From positions 1 through 29,498 of the forward strand of contig CALEJW010000189.1 of assembly GCA_937898635.1 (NCBI GenBank): a stretch of 29,498 nucleotides of DNA. Reading direction: 5' to 3'. The position numbers were made by a program, and so were the translations under genes. Of the stretch, positions 11,730-18,973 are shown piece by piece. The notes below the pieces were generated by a model that was given only the letters and a program-made list of their open reading frames with translations, had not been told where the DNA came from and searched no databases. Numbering within the stretch: the stretch's first letter is position 1; each line of letters starts with the position of its first letter. This DNA is from an uncultured Pseudomonadota bacterium. Lineage in GTDB: Bacteria; Pseudomonadota; Gammaproteobacteria; Burkholderiales; Usitatibacteraceae.

Positions 11730-11757
11730 GCGGCCCGCGGCGCCCTCGGAAGGGGCT

Positions 11758-12498
11758 TCAGGAGGCGTTCTGGGCCTGCGCCGTCACGCGCTTCAGGCCC
11801 GCGATGTCCAGGATCCGCACGTGCTTCTGGTGCACCTCGATCAGGCCGTCCTCCTGGAAGCGCGAGAAGAGGCGGCTCACGGTCTCGAGCTTCATGCCGA
11901 GGTAGCTCCCGATCTCGTCGCGCGTCATGCGCAGCACGAATTCCGAGGCGGAGAAGCCGCGGGCGGTGAGCCGCTGCGAGAGGTTCACGAGGAAGGCCGC
12001 GAGGCGCTCCTCCGCGCGCATCGACCCGAGCAGCATCATCACGCCCTGGTCGCGAACGATCTCGCGGGAGAGCACCTTGTGGAAGTGGCGCTGCAGGGGC
12101 TCGAAGCTGCGCGAGAGGTCCTCCACGCGCGCGAAGGGCATCACGCACACCTCGCTGTCCTCGAGCGCGGTGAGCGTGCAGGTGTGACGGTCGGCGCCGA
12201 TGCCGTCCATGCCGAGGATCTCGCCGGCCATGTAGAACCCGGTCACCTGCTCGCGCCCGTCGCCGCTCGTGAGGGTGCTCTTGAAGAACCCGAAGCGCAC
12301 GGCGTAGAGGGCCGAGAAGGGTTCCCCGCCGTAGAAGAGGCTGTCGCCGCGCCGCACCTTGCGCCGGGTGGACACCAGGGTGTCGAGCGTCGCCAGCTCG
12401 CTCGCGTCGAGCCCCACGGGAAGGCAGAGCTCGCGCAGGCTGCACTGGGAACAGGCGGTGCGCAGGCGTGCGAGGGTGCCGAGGGCGGGCTCGTTCAT
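11758..12498 (-). CDS. fnr: FNR/Anr-type oxygen-sensing transcriptional regulator
   Basis: Crp/Fnr family activator of 246 residues. Cys16, Cys19 and Cys25 (C-x2-C-x5-C) together with Cys107 match the four ligands of the oxygen-labile 4Fe-4S cluster of FNR. A cyclic-nucleotide-like beta barrel (about 35-125) and a dimerisation helix follow. The DNA-binding domain contains MTRDEIGSYLGMKLETVSRLFSRF-type helix-turn-helix residues; recognition residues Glu205, Ser208 and Arg209 match the E-x2-SR of FNR, which reads TTGAT-N4-ATCAA. The start is uncertain: ATG at 12498 (used here) or 12507 in frame, neither with a clear Shine-Dalgarno. The frame runs on antisense through hemN, which is a shadow. 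It is divergent from hemN across a perfect FNR box. Confidence 0.94.
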   Translation of the reverse strand: MNEPALGTLARLRTACSQCSLRELCLPVGLDASELATLDTLVSTRRKVRRGDSLFYGGEPFSALYAVRFGFFKSTLTSGDGREQVTGFYMAGEILGMDGIGADRHTCTLTALEDSEVCVMPFARVEDLSRSFEPLQRHFHKVLSREIVRDQGVMMLLGSMRAEERLAAFLVNLSQRLTARGFSASEFVLRMTRDEIGSYLGMKLETVSRLFSRFQEDGLIEVHQKHVRILDIAGLKRVTAQAQNAS

Positions 12499-12505
12499 GG
12501 TGCGC

Positions 12506-12551
12506 ATTGTAGACGGCAGGAAAGCGCCCGGCGACCCTTGATCCCCATCAA
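12506..12551. promoter_or_regulatory. Perfect FNR/Anr box in the fnr/hemN divergent region
   Basis: TTGATCCCCATCAA at 12538-12551 is a perfect match to TTGAT-N4-ATCAA. Towards fnr (minus strand) a good -10, TACAAT, lies at 12511-12506, but it is 33.5 bases from the box centre instead of 28.5. That is half a helical turn off the class II position and could mean repression or a different arrangement. Towards hemN the class II position holds only a weak -10 (CAAGAT at 12573-12578). Confidence 0.85.
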
Positions 12552-12576
12552 TTCCCGTGCATCCCATTGACGCAAG

Positions 12577-14022
12577 ATGCGATCCATGCTTTCGACCGCG
12601 CAACCGCCCTCCCCCCCCTCGGCCCTCCGCCCGGAGTCCCTGCCGGCCCAGATCGACCTGGACCTGGTGAGCCGCTTCGACAAGCTGGGGCCGCGCTACA
12701 CGAGCTACCCCACCGCCGACCGCTTCGTGGAAGGCTTCGGCGCGGCGGATTTCGAGCGGGCCATGCGCGAGCGCGCCGCGGGCGGCTCCCGCGCGCCGCT
12801 TTCGCTCTACGTCCACCTGCCCTTCTGCAACACGATCTGCTTCTACTGCGGCTGCAACAAGGTCGTCACGCGCGACAAGTCGCGCGCCGCCCGCTACCTG
12901 GACTACCTCGGCCGCGAGGTCGCGATGCAGGCCGCGCTCGCGGGCGACGCCCGCCGGGTGCGCCAGATGCACTGGGGCGGCGGCACGCCCACCTTCCTCT
13001 CCGACGAGGAGCTGCGCCAGGTCTGGGACGTCCTGCGCTCGAACTTCGACTTCGCCCCCGACGGCGAGTACGCGATCGAGATCGACCCGCGCTCCTGCTC
13101 GCCCGAGACGATCCGGCTCCTGGCCGGGCTCGGGTTCAACCGCGCGAGCTTCGGCGTGCAGGACTTCGACCCGGCGGTGCAGCGCGCGGTGAACCGCATC
13201 CAGCCCTACGAGATGACGCGCGACGTCGTGGCCGCCTCGCGCGCGAGCGGCTTCAGGTCCCTCAACGTGGACTTGATCTACGGCCTGCCCAAGCAGAGCG
13301 TGTCGAGCTTCGCCGATACCGTGGAGCGCGTGCTCGAGCTGCGCCCCGACCGCATCGCCCTGTACAGCTACGCGCACCTGCCCCAGCGCTTCAAGCCGCA
13401 GCGGCGGATCCTCGACGCCGACCTGCCCAGCGCCCCCGAGAAGCTCTCCATCCTCGCGCGCGCGATCGAGCTCTTCAACCGCGCGGGCTACATCTACATC
13501 GGCATGGACCACTTCGCCCTGCCCGACGACGAGCTCGCCCGCGCCCAGCGCGACGGCACGCTCACGCGCAACTTCCAGGGCTACACCGTGGGGCCCGACG
13601 GGGACATGCTCTCCTTCGGCGTCTCCGCGATCGGCAAGGTGGGACCCACCTACAGCCAGAACGCCCGCGACCTCCCCGCGTACTACGAGACCCTCGACCA
13701 GGGACGCCTGCCCGTCGTGCGCGGACTCGAGCTCACGGCGGACGACCTCGCGCGCCGCGCGGTCATCGTCGCGCTCATGTGCCAGTTCGGCGTGTCCTTC
13801 GACGCGATCGGCGCCGCGCACGGCGTGAAGTTCGACGACTACTTCGCCTTCGAACTGGAGGCGCTCCGCGAATTCGAGGACCTCGGGCTCGTCGTGCGCG
13901 AGCCGGGCGCGATCGCCGTGACCCCGAAGGGCCGCTTCTTCGTGCGCGCCGTCGGCGCCGTCTTCGACCGCTACCTCCGGGAGCAGGACAAGGCGCGCGT
14001 CGCCTACTCGCGCATCATCTAG
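12577..14022 (+). CDS. hemN: Oxygen-independent coproporphyrinogen III oxidase (radical SAM)
   Basis: Converts coproporphyrinogen III to protoporphyrinogen IX without oxygen, using S-adenosylmethionine and a 4Fe-4S cluster; cytoplasmic heme synthesis. 481 residues from this ATG. The N-terminal signature GPRYTSYPTADRF is present. The radical SAM motif C-x3-C-x2-C-x-C spans residues 84-93 (CNTICFYCGC), and WGGGTPTFL follows. The C-terminal HemN domain includes FGVSFDAIG and the FFVRAVGAVFD region. Length is slightly above the family norm because of a Pro/Ala-rich N-terminal stretch, so the start may be the ATG at 12586. FNR control of hemN is common and a perfect FNR box lies 26 bases upstream of this ATG. 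The enzyme supports heme supply for cbb3 at low oxygen. Confidence 0.95.
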   Translation: MRSMLSTAQPPSPPSALRPESLPAQIDLDLVSRFDKLGPRYTSYPTADRFVEGFGAADFERAMRERAAGGSRAPLSLYVHLPFCNTICFYCGCNKVVTRDKSRAARYLDYLGREVAMQAALAGDARRVRQMHWGGGTPTFLSDEELRQVWDVLRSNFDFAPDGEYAIEIDPRSCSPETIRLLAGLGFNRASFGVQDFDPAVQRAVNRIQPYEMTRDVVAASRASGFRSLNVDLIYGLPKQSVSSFADTVERVLELRPDRIALYSYAHLPQRFKPQRRILDADLPSAPEKLSILARAIELFNRAGYIYIGMDHFALPDDELARAQRDGTLTRNFQGYTVGPDGDMLSFGVSAIGKVGPTYSQNARDLPAYYETLDQGRLPVVRGLELTADDLARRAVIVALMCQFGVSFDAIGAAHGVKFDDYFAFELEALREFEDLGLVVREPGAIAVTPKGRFFVRAVGAVFDRYLREQDKARVAYSRII

Positions 14023-14044
14023 CGCCTCCCGAGGGCGAGGCCCG

Positions 14045-14764
14045 GTGACCGGTCCCCTGGCGCTCAGCGCCTGCCTCCTCGCCCTTTTCGGGACGGCCCA
14101 CTGCGCCGCCATGTGCGGCGGCTTCGTCGCCGCGGCCTTCCATCCCCTCGCGGGCGAACGCCGGGCGGGATCGGGCGCCCTCGCGGCCCTGCTCATGCAT
14201 TCCGGGCGGCTCGCCTCCTATGCCTGCGCCGGCGCCGTCGCGGGCTCTCTCGGCGCCACGCCCGCGCTCCTGCTGGGATCGGCCCGCTTCCAGGCAGTCC
14301 TCTTTTCCCTCGCCGCCCTCGCCCTGGCGGTGACGGGGCTTCGCATCGCCGGGATTCGCCTGGCGAGGCCGGAGAGCGCCGCGTTCCTCGATCCCGTCTG
14401 GCGCCGCGCGACGGCCGCGGCGCGCCGCCTGGGCCCGGCGGACACGCTGCCGAAGCGGCTGGGCCTCGGCTTGCTCTGGGGCTGGGCCCCGTGCGCCCTC
14501 GTCTATTCCGCCCTGCCGCTCGCGCTGGTGAGCGGCGGCGCAACGGGCGGGGCGCTGGTGATGCTCGCCTTCGGCCTGGGGACGCTGCCGGCGCTCCTGG
14601 GGGCGGGATGGCTCGTCGCGCGCGCGGGCGCGCTCCTCCCGGGCCGGACCGCCCGGCGCCTCGCCGGGGGCCTGATCGTGGTTCTCGCCCTGGCGGGCAT
14701 CGCCCAGGCCCTGGGCGTGGCCGACACGGCGCTCGGCGCCTTCTGCGTGGCGCCACCGCCCTGA
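14045..14764 (+). CDS. DsbD_2/TauE-SafE-like membrane protein with HCxxMC motif
   Basis: A 239-residue polytopic membrane protein, about six helices, often annotated as sulfite exporter TauE/SafE or cytochrome c biogenesis transmembrane protein. The first helix holds GTAHCAAMCGGF (His19, Cys20, Met23, Cys24). A second conserved helix carries GWAPCALVYSAL. The paired H-C-x2-M-C and G-W-x-P-C motifs resemble CcdA/DsbD-type thiol or copper-handling proteins more than a sulfite exporter. It starts at a GTG 22 bases after hemN. Relatives sit in cco/hemN/fnr clusters, which suggests a role in cbb3 maturation. That role is inference; transport of sulfite cannot be excluded in this sulfur-oxidising context. 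Confidence 0.82.
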   Translation: MTGPLALSACLLALFGTAHCAAMCGGFVAAAFHPLAGERRAGSGALAALLMHSGRLASYACAGAVAGSLGATPALLLGSARFQAVLFSLAALALAVTGLRIAGIRLARPESAAFLDPVWRRATAAARRLGPADTLPKRLGLGLLWGWAPCALVYSALPLALVSGGATGGALVMLAFGLGTLPALLGAGWLVARAGALLPGRTARRLAGGLIVVLALAGIAQALGVADTALGAFCVAPPP

Positions 14765-14765
14765 G

Positions 14766-15260
14766 CTAGCGGGAGATCTCCGGGAACTCTCCCCCGAGGC
14801 GCACGGCCACCGTCCCGGCCACGACGCCCCGCTCGTCCAGCATCACCGAGAATTCCGAAAGGTAGCCCCAGGCGTCCCGGAAACGGTAGTCCCACGCCAC
14901 CTGCCGCTTGTTCGGGAAGTCGATCGTCCGCCAGGGAGGCCCGATGAGGCGCTCGACTTCCGCGCGGGTCGTGCCCGCGCCGATGAGGCGGAAGCGATCC
15001 TCGGTCAGGGCCTGCTCCAGGCGCGCGAGGGTCCCATCCGGCGCGAGGTGCGCCATCCAGGTTTCCGTGCCCCCCGGCCCGTGCGCAAAGACCAGCTGGC
15101 GGCCGCCGTCGCTCGCGTCGAAGGCGAGCGCGGGCTCCCCGAGTGCCGCGCGCACCTCGCCCTCGCGGGAGCGGCCCGGCTCGAGACGCTGCAGGCCCGC
15201 CGCCGCGCACCCGGCCAGGAGGAGTGCGGCGACGAGCGTCACGGGTCGTGTGATCGGCAT
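14766..15260 (-). CDS. Lipoprotein with two tandem BamE/SmpA-like repeats
   Basis: A 164-residue predicted lipoprotein: MPITRPVTLVAALLLAGC ends in a lipobox with Cys18. The mature part shows two similar units. The first is EPGRSREGEVRAALGEP...LVFAHGPGGTETWMAHLAPDG (near residues 28-77). The second is GAGTTRAEVERLIGPPWR...VAWDYRFRDAWGYLSEFSVMLDERG (near 88-140). Both follow the BamE/OmlA pattern of a G-x-(S/T)-x2-EV-x3-LGxP turn, then a hydrophobic W/F-Y strand. An AGGAAGG Shine-Dalgarno supports this ATG over the longer frame upstream. Probably outer-membrane facing; function unknown. It is convergent with the preceding gene, one base apart, and divergent from the CMD-Rieske gene. Confidence 0.78.
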   Translation of the reverse strand: MPITRPVTLVAALLLAGCAAAGLQRLEPGRSREGEVRAALGEPALAFDASDGGRQLVFAHGPGGTETWMAHLAPDGTLARLEQALTEDRFRLIGAGTTRAEVERLIGPPWRTIDFPNKRQVAWDYRFRDAWGYLSEFSVMLDERGVVAGTVAVRLGGEFPEISR

Positions 15261-15351
15261 GGCACGCCTTCCTGCGCGAATGCATTGCCGATTATGATGC
15301 TCCGGAATTCCCGCGAATCGCCAATCCCCCCGAGCAACCCCGGAAACCGAC

Positions 15352-15984
15352 ATGAGCGACGCCCTCAACTACCTCGTCAAGGCACGTCCCGCCGCGATCG
15401 GCCCCTACCTCGCCTTCCTGAAGGAGGCCGGCCGCCACCTCGACCCGAAGACCCGCAACCTGATCTCCGTGATCACCAAGGTCCACTCGCAGACGCGAAA
15501 CGGCTTCAAGCAGTACCTCGGACGGGCGCTGCGCGAGGGCGCCTCGCCCGACGAGGTGCTCGACGCGCTTCTCATGGCCTTCCCGGCCCTGGGTCTCGCG
15601 AAGATCGTGTGGGCGGTCGACATCATCCTCGAGATGAAGATCCCGGGCTTCGACCCGGAGCGGCTGGGCGGGAAGGCTGTGCCCGCGTGGCACGACGTCG
15701 CCGCGCTCGCCGAGCTCCCGGCCGACGGCGTGAAGCGCTTCGAGTGCGGCGAGCGCGGGCTCTTCATCCTGCGCACGCCGGCGCAGATCCGCGTCTACGA
15801 CAGCCGCTGCCCGCACCAGGTCACGAACATCCCCGAGCTCGCGGTGAAGGGGCTCACGCTCACCTGCCCGAAGCACGAATGGGCCTTCGACCTCGCGACC
15901 GGGGAATGCATCGCCAAGGGCACGAGCCCGCTCAACCGGCTCGAGCACCGGATCACCGGCGAGCGGATCGAGGTCCTCTGGTAG
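15352..15984 (+). CDS. Carboxymuconolactone-decarboxylase-like domain fused to a Rieske [2Fe-2S] domain
   Basis: A 210-residue two-domain protein. Residues about 8-100 look like the all-helical AhpD/CMD fold (LDPKTRNLISVITKVHSQT, then SPDEVLDALLMAFPALG), but the redox CxxC of AhpD is absent; TRNGFKQYL stands in its place. Residues about 108-210 form a Rieske ferredoxin domain with Cys153-x-His155 and Cys172-x2-His175, 16 residues between the pairs, and the usual EWAFDLATGECIAKGT strand pattern. No signal peptide or membrane helix is seen, so it is probably cytoplasmic. It lies convergent with sat and divergent from a lipoprotein gene. Function unknown; an electron carrier or regulatory role tied to sulfur metabolism is inferred from the neighbourhood only. 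Confidence 0.85.
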   Translation: MSDALNYLVKARPAAIGPYLAFLKEAGRHLDPKTRNLISVITKVHSQTRNGFKQYLGRALREGASPDEVLDALLMAFPALGLAKIVWAVDIILEMKIPGFDPERLGGKAVPAWHDVAALAELPADGVKRFECGERGLFILRTPAQIRVYDSRCPHQVTNIPELAVKGLTLTCPKHEWAFDLATGECIAKGTSPLNRLEHRITGERIEVLW

Positions 15985-15997
15985 CCGCGCGGGAAGC

Positions 15998-17206
15998 CTA
16001 GCGCGCGGAGTGGCCCGCGAGCTTCACTTCCACCTTCTCCGTGAGTCCCGCGTAGTACTCGCGCAGGATCTCGAGCACCTCGGGGCGGCTGAACTCCGCG
16101 GGCACGTCGGCGCCCTCGGAGAGCCACTTGCGCAGCTTCGTCCCCGACACCAGCAGCCGGTCCTCGTCGCCGTGCGGGCAGGTGCGCGCCGAGGCCATGC
16201 CCCCGCAGCGATAGCACCAGAAGGTCCAGTCGATCTTGAGCGGGAGGGTCTCGAGCGAGCCGTGCGGGATCTGGTCGAAGATGTGGTGCGCGTCGAAGGG
16301 CCCGTAGTAGCTCCCCACGCCCGCGTGGTCGCGCCCGACGATCTGGTGGGAGCACCCGTAGTTCTGCCGGAAGAGCGCGTGCAGCAGCGCCTCGCGCGGC
16401 CCCGCGTAGCGCATGTCCAGCGGGTAGCCCGCCTGCACCACCGTCTTGCCGAGGAAGTACTTCTCGGTGAGGACCGCGATGGCCCGGGTGCGCACGTCCG
16501 CCGGGATGTCGCCGGGCTTCAGGTTTCCCAGCAGCGAGTGGATGAGCACGCCGTCGCACACCTCGATCGCGACCTTCGCGAGGTATTCGTGGGAGCGGTG
16601 CATGGGGTTGCGCGTCTGGAAGGCGGCCACCTTCGACCACCCCAGCCGCTCGAACTCGGCGCGCGTTTCCGCGGGCGTCAGGAAGAGCGCCCCGTACTTC
16701 GCCTTGAAGCCGCCGTCGGAGAGCACCTTCACGGGACCGGCGAGGTTCACCTCGCCCTGGCTCATCACCATCTGCACGCCCGGGTGCTCGGCGTCGGCGG
16801 TGCGGAAGACGCTCGCGCACTCGTGCGCCTTGTCGATCGCGTACTTCTCGGTGACGAGCATCGTCGCGAGCACCGCGCCGTCGTCGGGGTCGAGAAGCGC
16901 CACCTCGCCGCCGACCGCGATGGCCGCGGCCTCGGCCGCGCCCGCCGAGAGCGTGATCGGGATGGGCCAGAAGAGACCCGAGGCGGTGCGCATGCCGTCG
17001 CACACCCCCTGCCAGTCGGCGTGCGTCATGAAGCCCTCGAGCGGCGTGAAGCCGCCGATGCCGAGCATGATGAGGTCGCCCTTCTCGCGCGAGCTCACGG
17101 TGAGGCGCGGCATCCCGCGCGAGCGCGCGAGCTCCGCCGCCGCCGCCTCGCCCGCGAGCGCGAGGGGCTTGAGGTCTCCGCCGCCATGGGGTTTCACCAG
17201 CGCCAT
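15998..17206 (-). CDS. sat: Sulfate adenylyltransferase (ATP sulfurylase)
   Basis: Homomeric Sat of 402 residues. In sulfur oxidisers it runs in reverse, making ATP and sulfate from APS and pyrophosphate. The nucleotide-binding motif QTRNPMHRSHE (197-207) and GRDHAGVG are present. A zinc-site pattern near the C-terminus (CYRCGG followed by CPHGD) is like that of other prokaryotic Sat proteins. An AAGGGAGAG Shine-Dalgarno fixes the ATG at 17206; the frame running further upstream into soeC is a shadow. It is the last gene of soeB-soeC-sat, 47 bases after soeC. No aprA or aprB lies in the window, so the source of APS is outside it. Confidence 0.95.
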   Translation of the reverse strand: MALVKPHGGGDLKPLALAGEAAAAELARSRGMPRLTVSSREKGDLIMLGIGGFTPLEGFMTHADWQGVCDGMRTASGLFWPIPITLSAGAAEAAAIAVGGEVALLDPDDGAVLATMLVTEKYAIDKAHECASVFRTADAEHPGVQMVMSQGEVNLAGPVKVLSDGGFKAKYGALFLTPAETRAEFERLGWSKVAAFQTRNPMHRSHEYLAKVAIEVCDGVLIHSLLGNLKPGDIPADVRTRAIAVLTEKYFLGKTVVQAGYPLDMRYAGPREALLHALFRQNYGCSHQIVGRDHAGVGSYYGPFDAHHIFDQIPHGSLETLPLKIDWTFWCYRCGGMASARTCPHGDEDRLLVSGTKLRKWLSEGADVPAEFSRPEVLEILREYYAGLTEKVEVKLAGHSAR

Positions 17207-17253
17207 CGTCTCTCCCTTGCCTTCATCTTGGTCGATCCCGTGCCGCGCGGCCC

Positions 17254-18234
17254 CTAGGCCACGGCCTGGTAGTAGAGGTTCTGCGGGTGGTTCGCCTCCG
17301 CGAAGAAGAACCAGCGCTCCGCCATGAGCCCCGCCATCTGCGTCGCGAGCGCCGCGGCCAGCAGGCCCGGCGGGCCGCCGGCGAAATGCGCGGCCACGAG
17401 GGCCGCGGGAAGGGCGAACGCGAAGGCGAGGAAGATCCACTTCACGCGGCGCACGAGCGCCTTCGCCTGCCCATGGAAGAACTCGCGCGTGTTGTAGGAG
17501 CCGGCCGTGTAGCCCTGCGTGATCTGGCGGATGACGGGATGGCGCACGCCGATCGCCGTCTGCGTCGTGCTCACCGGGCGAAGCCGGGCATTCCTCACGA
17601 GCGAGGCTCCGCGCGAGGCGGCGCCGAGGAGCGTGAAGGCGAGCGCGCCGCCGGCGAAGAAGGCCGTCGCCCCGGGCGCGCGCCACGCGGCGAGCGCCGC
17701 CGCCGCGGTGAATCCCGACGCGGTGCCGAGCAGGATGTAGTTGGCGACCGTGAGCGGGCTGTGCCATTCGCGCAGGAACTTCAGGCACGCGTAGATCATG
17801 CCGGTGCACACGAAGAGCGCCAGCGCGAGGATGGCGCCCGCTGCCCCGAGGGCCGCGCTCGCATCCACCGCGGCGCCGCCCGCGAACCGCACGAGCACGG
17901 GGTTCACGCCGGTGAGGTGCGCCGCCGCGTAGAGGAAAACGGTGCCCATGAAGGCCGGCAGCACGATCACTTCGCGGGAAAGCCAGGAGGTGCGCCACAT
18001 CGCCGCCGAGCGCCAGGCGCGTTCCGGGCGCCCCAGGTGGAAGAAGGAGGCGACCAGGCCCGCGGCGAGGAGCGCGAGGGACGCCACGGCCGCGCTCCCG
18101 TAGAGGCCCCCGGCGCCTTCCGCGGCGAGCACGCCGAAGAGGGAAAGCGCCTGGTGGGCGAACGCGGCGAGGAAGAGCCCCTGGCCGGCGCCGAGCAGGG
18201 TGGTGAGGAGGATCACGGATAGCGCGGGACGCAT
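17254..18234 (-). CDS. soeC: SoeC/DmsC-like membrane anchor of a molybdopterin sulfite dehydrogenase
   Basis: A 326-residue integral membrane protein of the DmsC family with about eight helices. It begins MRPALSVILLTTLLGAGQGL and contains the family phrases FHLGRPERAWRSAAMWRTSWLSREV (near 66-90) and KFLREWHSPLTVANYILLG. SoeC anchors the SoeAB sulfite dehydrogenase on the cytoplasmic face and passes electrons to quinone. It begins 7 bases after soeB. The alternative call is a DMSO- or polysulfide-reductase anchor. The adjacent sat and nearby dsr operon favour sulfite oxidation. The catalytic subunit SoeA is not encoded next to it. Confidence 0.85.
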   Translation of the reverse strand: MRPALSVILLTTLLGAGQGLFLAAFAHQALSLFGVLAAEGAGGLYGSAAVASLALLAAGLVASFFHLGRPERAWRSAAMWRTSWLSREVIVLPAFMGTVFLYAAAHLTGVNPVLVRFAGGAAVDASAALGAAGAILALALFVCTGMIYACLKFLREWHSPLTVANYILLGTASGFTAAAALAAWRAPGATAFFAGGALAFTLLGAASRGASLVRNARLRPVSTTQTAIGVRHPVIRQITQGYTAGSYNTREFFHGQAKALVRRVKWIFLAFAFALPAALVAAHFAGGPPGLLAAALATQMAGLMAERWFFFAEANHPQNLYYQAVA

Positions 18235-18241
18235 GTCGGTC

Positions 18242-18973
18242 CTACCAGGTGACGGCGTCGTCGAGCGTGGGCTCGCTCTTGGCGGGGCGCGGCTGCTGGC
18301 GGTCCACCTTGAGCGGGTTGTCGGCGCGCTCGAGCTCGTCGGCGTGGATGCTCACGCGGGTCTTCCTCCGCGGGAGGTAGTGGTTGGCCGGGTGCGTGCC
18401 CCACTCCGGCATGAGGGGGTAGCCGCCCTCCTCGCGGATCGCCCGGGAGACCTCGCTCGCGGGATCGTGGATGTCGCCGAAGAGGCGCGCCGAGGTCGGG
18501 CAGGCGAGCACGCAGGCGGGCTTGCGGTCGCGCGGCTCCAGGGAGGCGTCGTAGATGCGATCGACGCAGAGGGTGCACTTCTTCATGACCTTGTTGTGGT
18601 CGTCGAGCTCGCGCGCGCCGTAGGGACAGGCCCAGGAGCAGTACTTGCAGCCGATGCACTTGTCGTAGTCCACGAGGACGATGCCGTCCTCCTTGCGCTT
18701 GTGCGACGCCCCCGTGGGGCAGACGGGGACGCAGGGCGGGTCCTCGCAGTGCAGGCAGGACTTGGGGAAGTGCACCGTCTCCGTGTCCGGGAAGCACCCC
18801 ACCTCGTAGGTCTGGACGCGGTTGAAGAAGGTGCCGGCGTACTGCTCGCCGTAGGCCTTCGTGTCCGGCAGCGGGCCCGCCTCGCCCGAGGTGTTCCACT
18901 CCTTGCAGCTCGTGACGCAGGCGTGGCAGCCCACGCAGACGTTCAGGTCGATGACCAGCGCGAGCTGCGTCAT
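18242..18973 (-). CDS. soeB: SoeB/DmsB-like iron-sulfur subunit of sulfite dehydrogenase
   Basis: A 243-residue cytoplasmic ferredoxin-like subunit. Four 4Fe-4S cysteine groups are visible: CVGCHACVTSC (13-23), CLHCEDPPCVPVCP (73-86), CIGCKYCSWACP (106-117) and CTLC (133-136) with CVLACP (154-159). There is no Tat signal, as expected for cytoplasmic Soe. In SoeABC it carries electrons from the molybdenum subunit SoeA to SoeC. The ATG at 18973 is chosen because the ferredoxin fold begins directly (MTQLALVIDLNVCVGC); a GTG at 18991 is possible. The gene is first in its operon, which is unusual because soeA normally precedes it. Confidence 0.87.
   Translation of the reverse strand: MTQLALVIDLNVCVGCHACVTSCKEWNTSGEAGPLPDTKAYGEQYAGTFFNRVQTYEVGCFPDTETVHFPKSCLHCEDPPCVPVCPTGASHKRKEDGIVLVDYDKCIGCKYCSWACPYGARELDDHNKVMKKCTLCVDRIYDASLEPRDRKPACVLACPTSARLFGDIHDPASEVSRAIREEGGYPLMPEWGTHPANHYLPRRKTRVSIHADELERADNPLKVDRQQPRPAKSEPTLDDAVTW

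Noticed and set aside
12499..14196. N-terminal extension of the FNR frame antisense to hemN (812 residues in all)
   Set aside because: It lies fully opposite hemN and has low-complexity charged composition. FNR proteins are about 240 residues and the family N-terminus begins near 12498.
17207..17998. Upstream extension of the sat frame over soeC
   Set aside because: The extension is antigenic in composition to a shadow (Arg/Gly-rich) and overlaps the clear membrane protein soeC. The sat ATG at 17206 has a strong Shine-Dalgarno.
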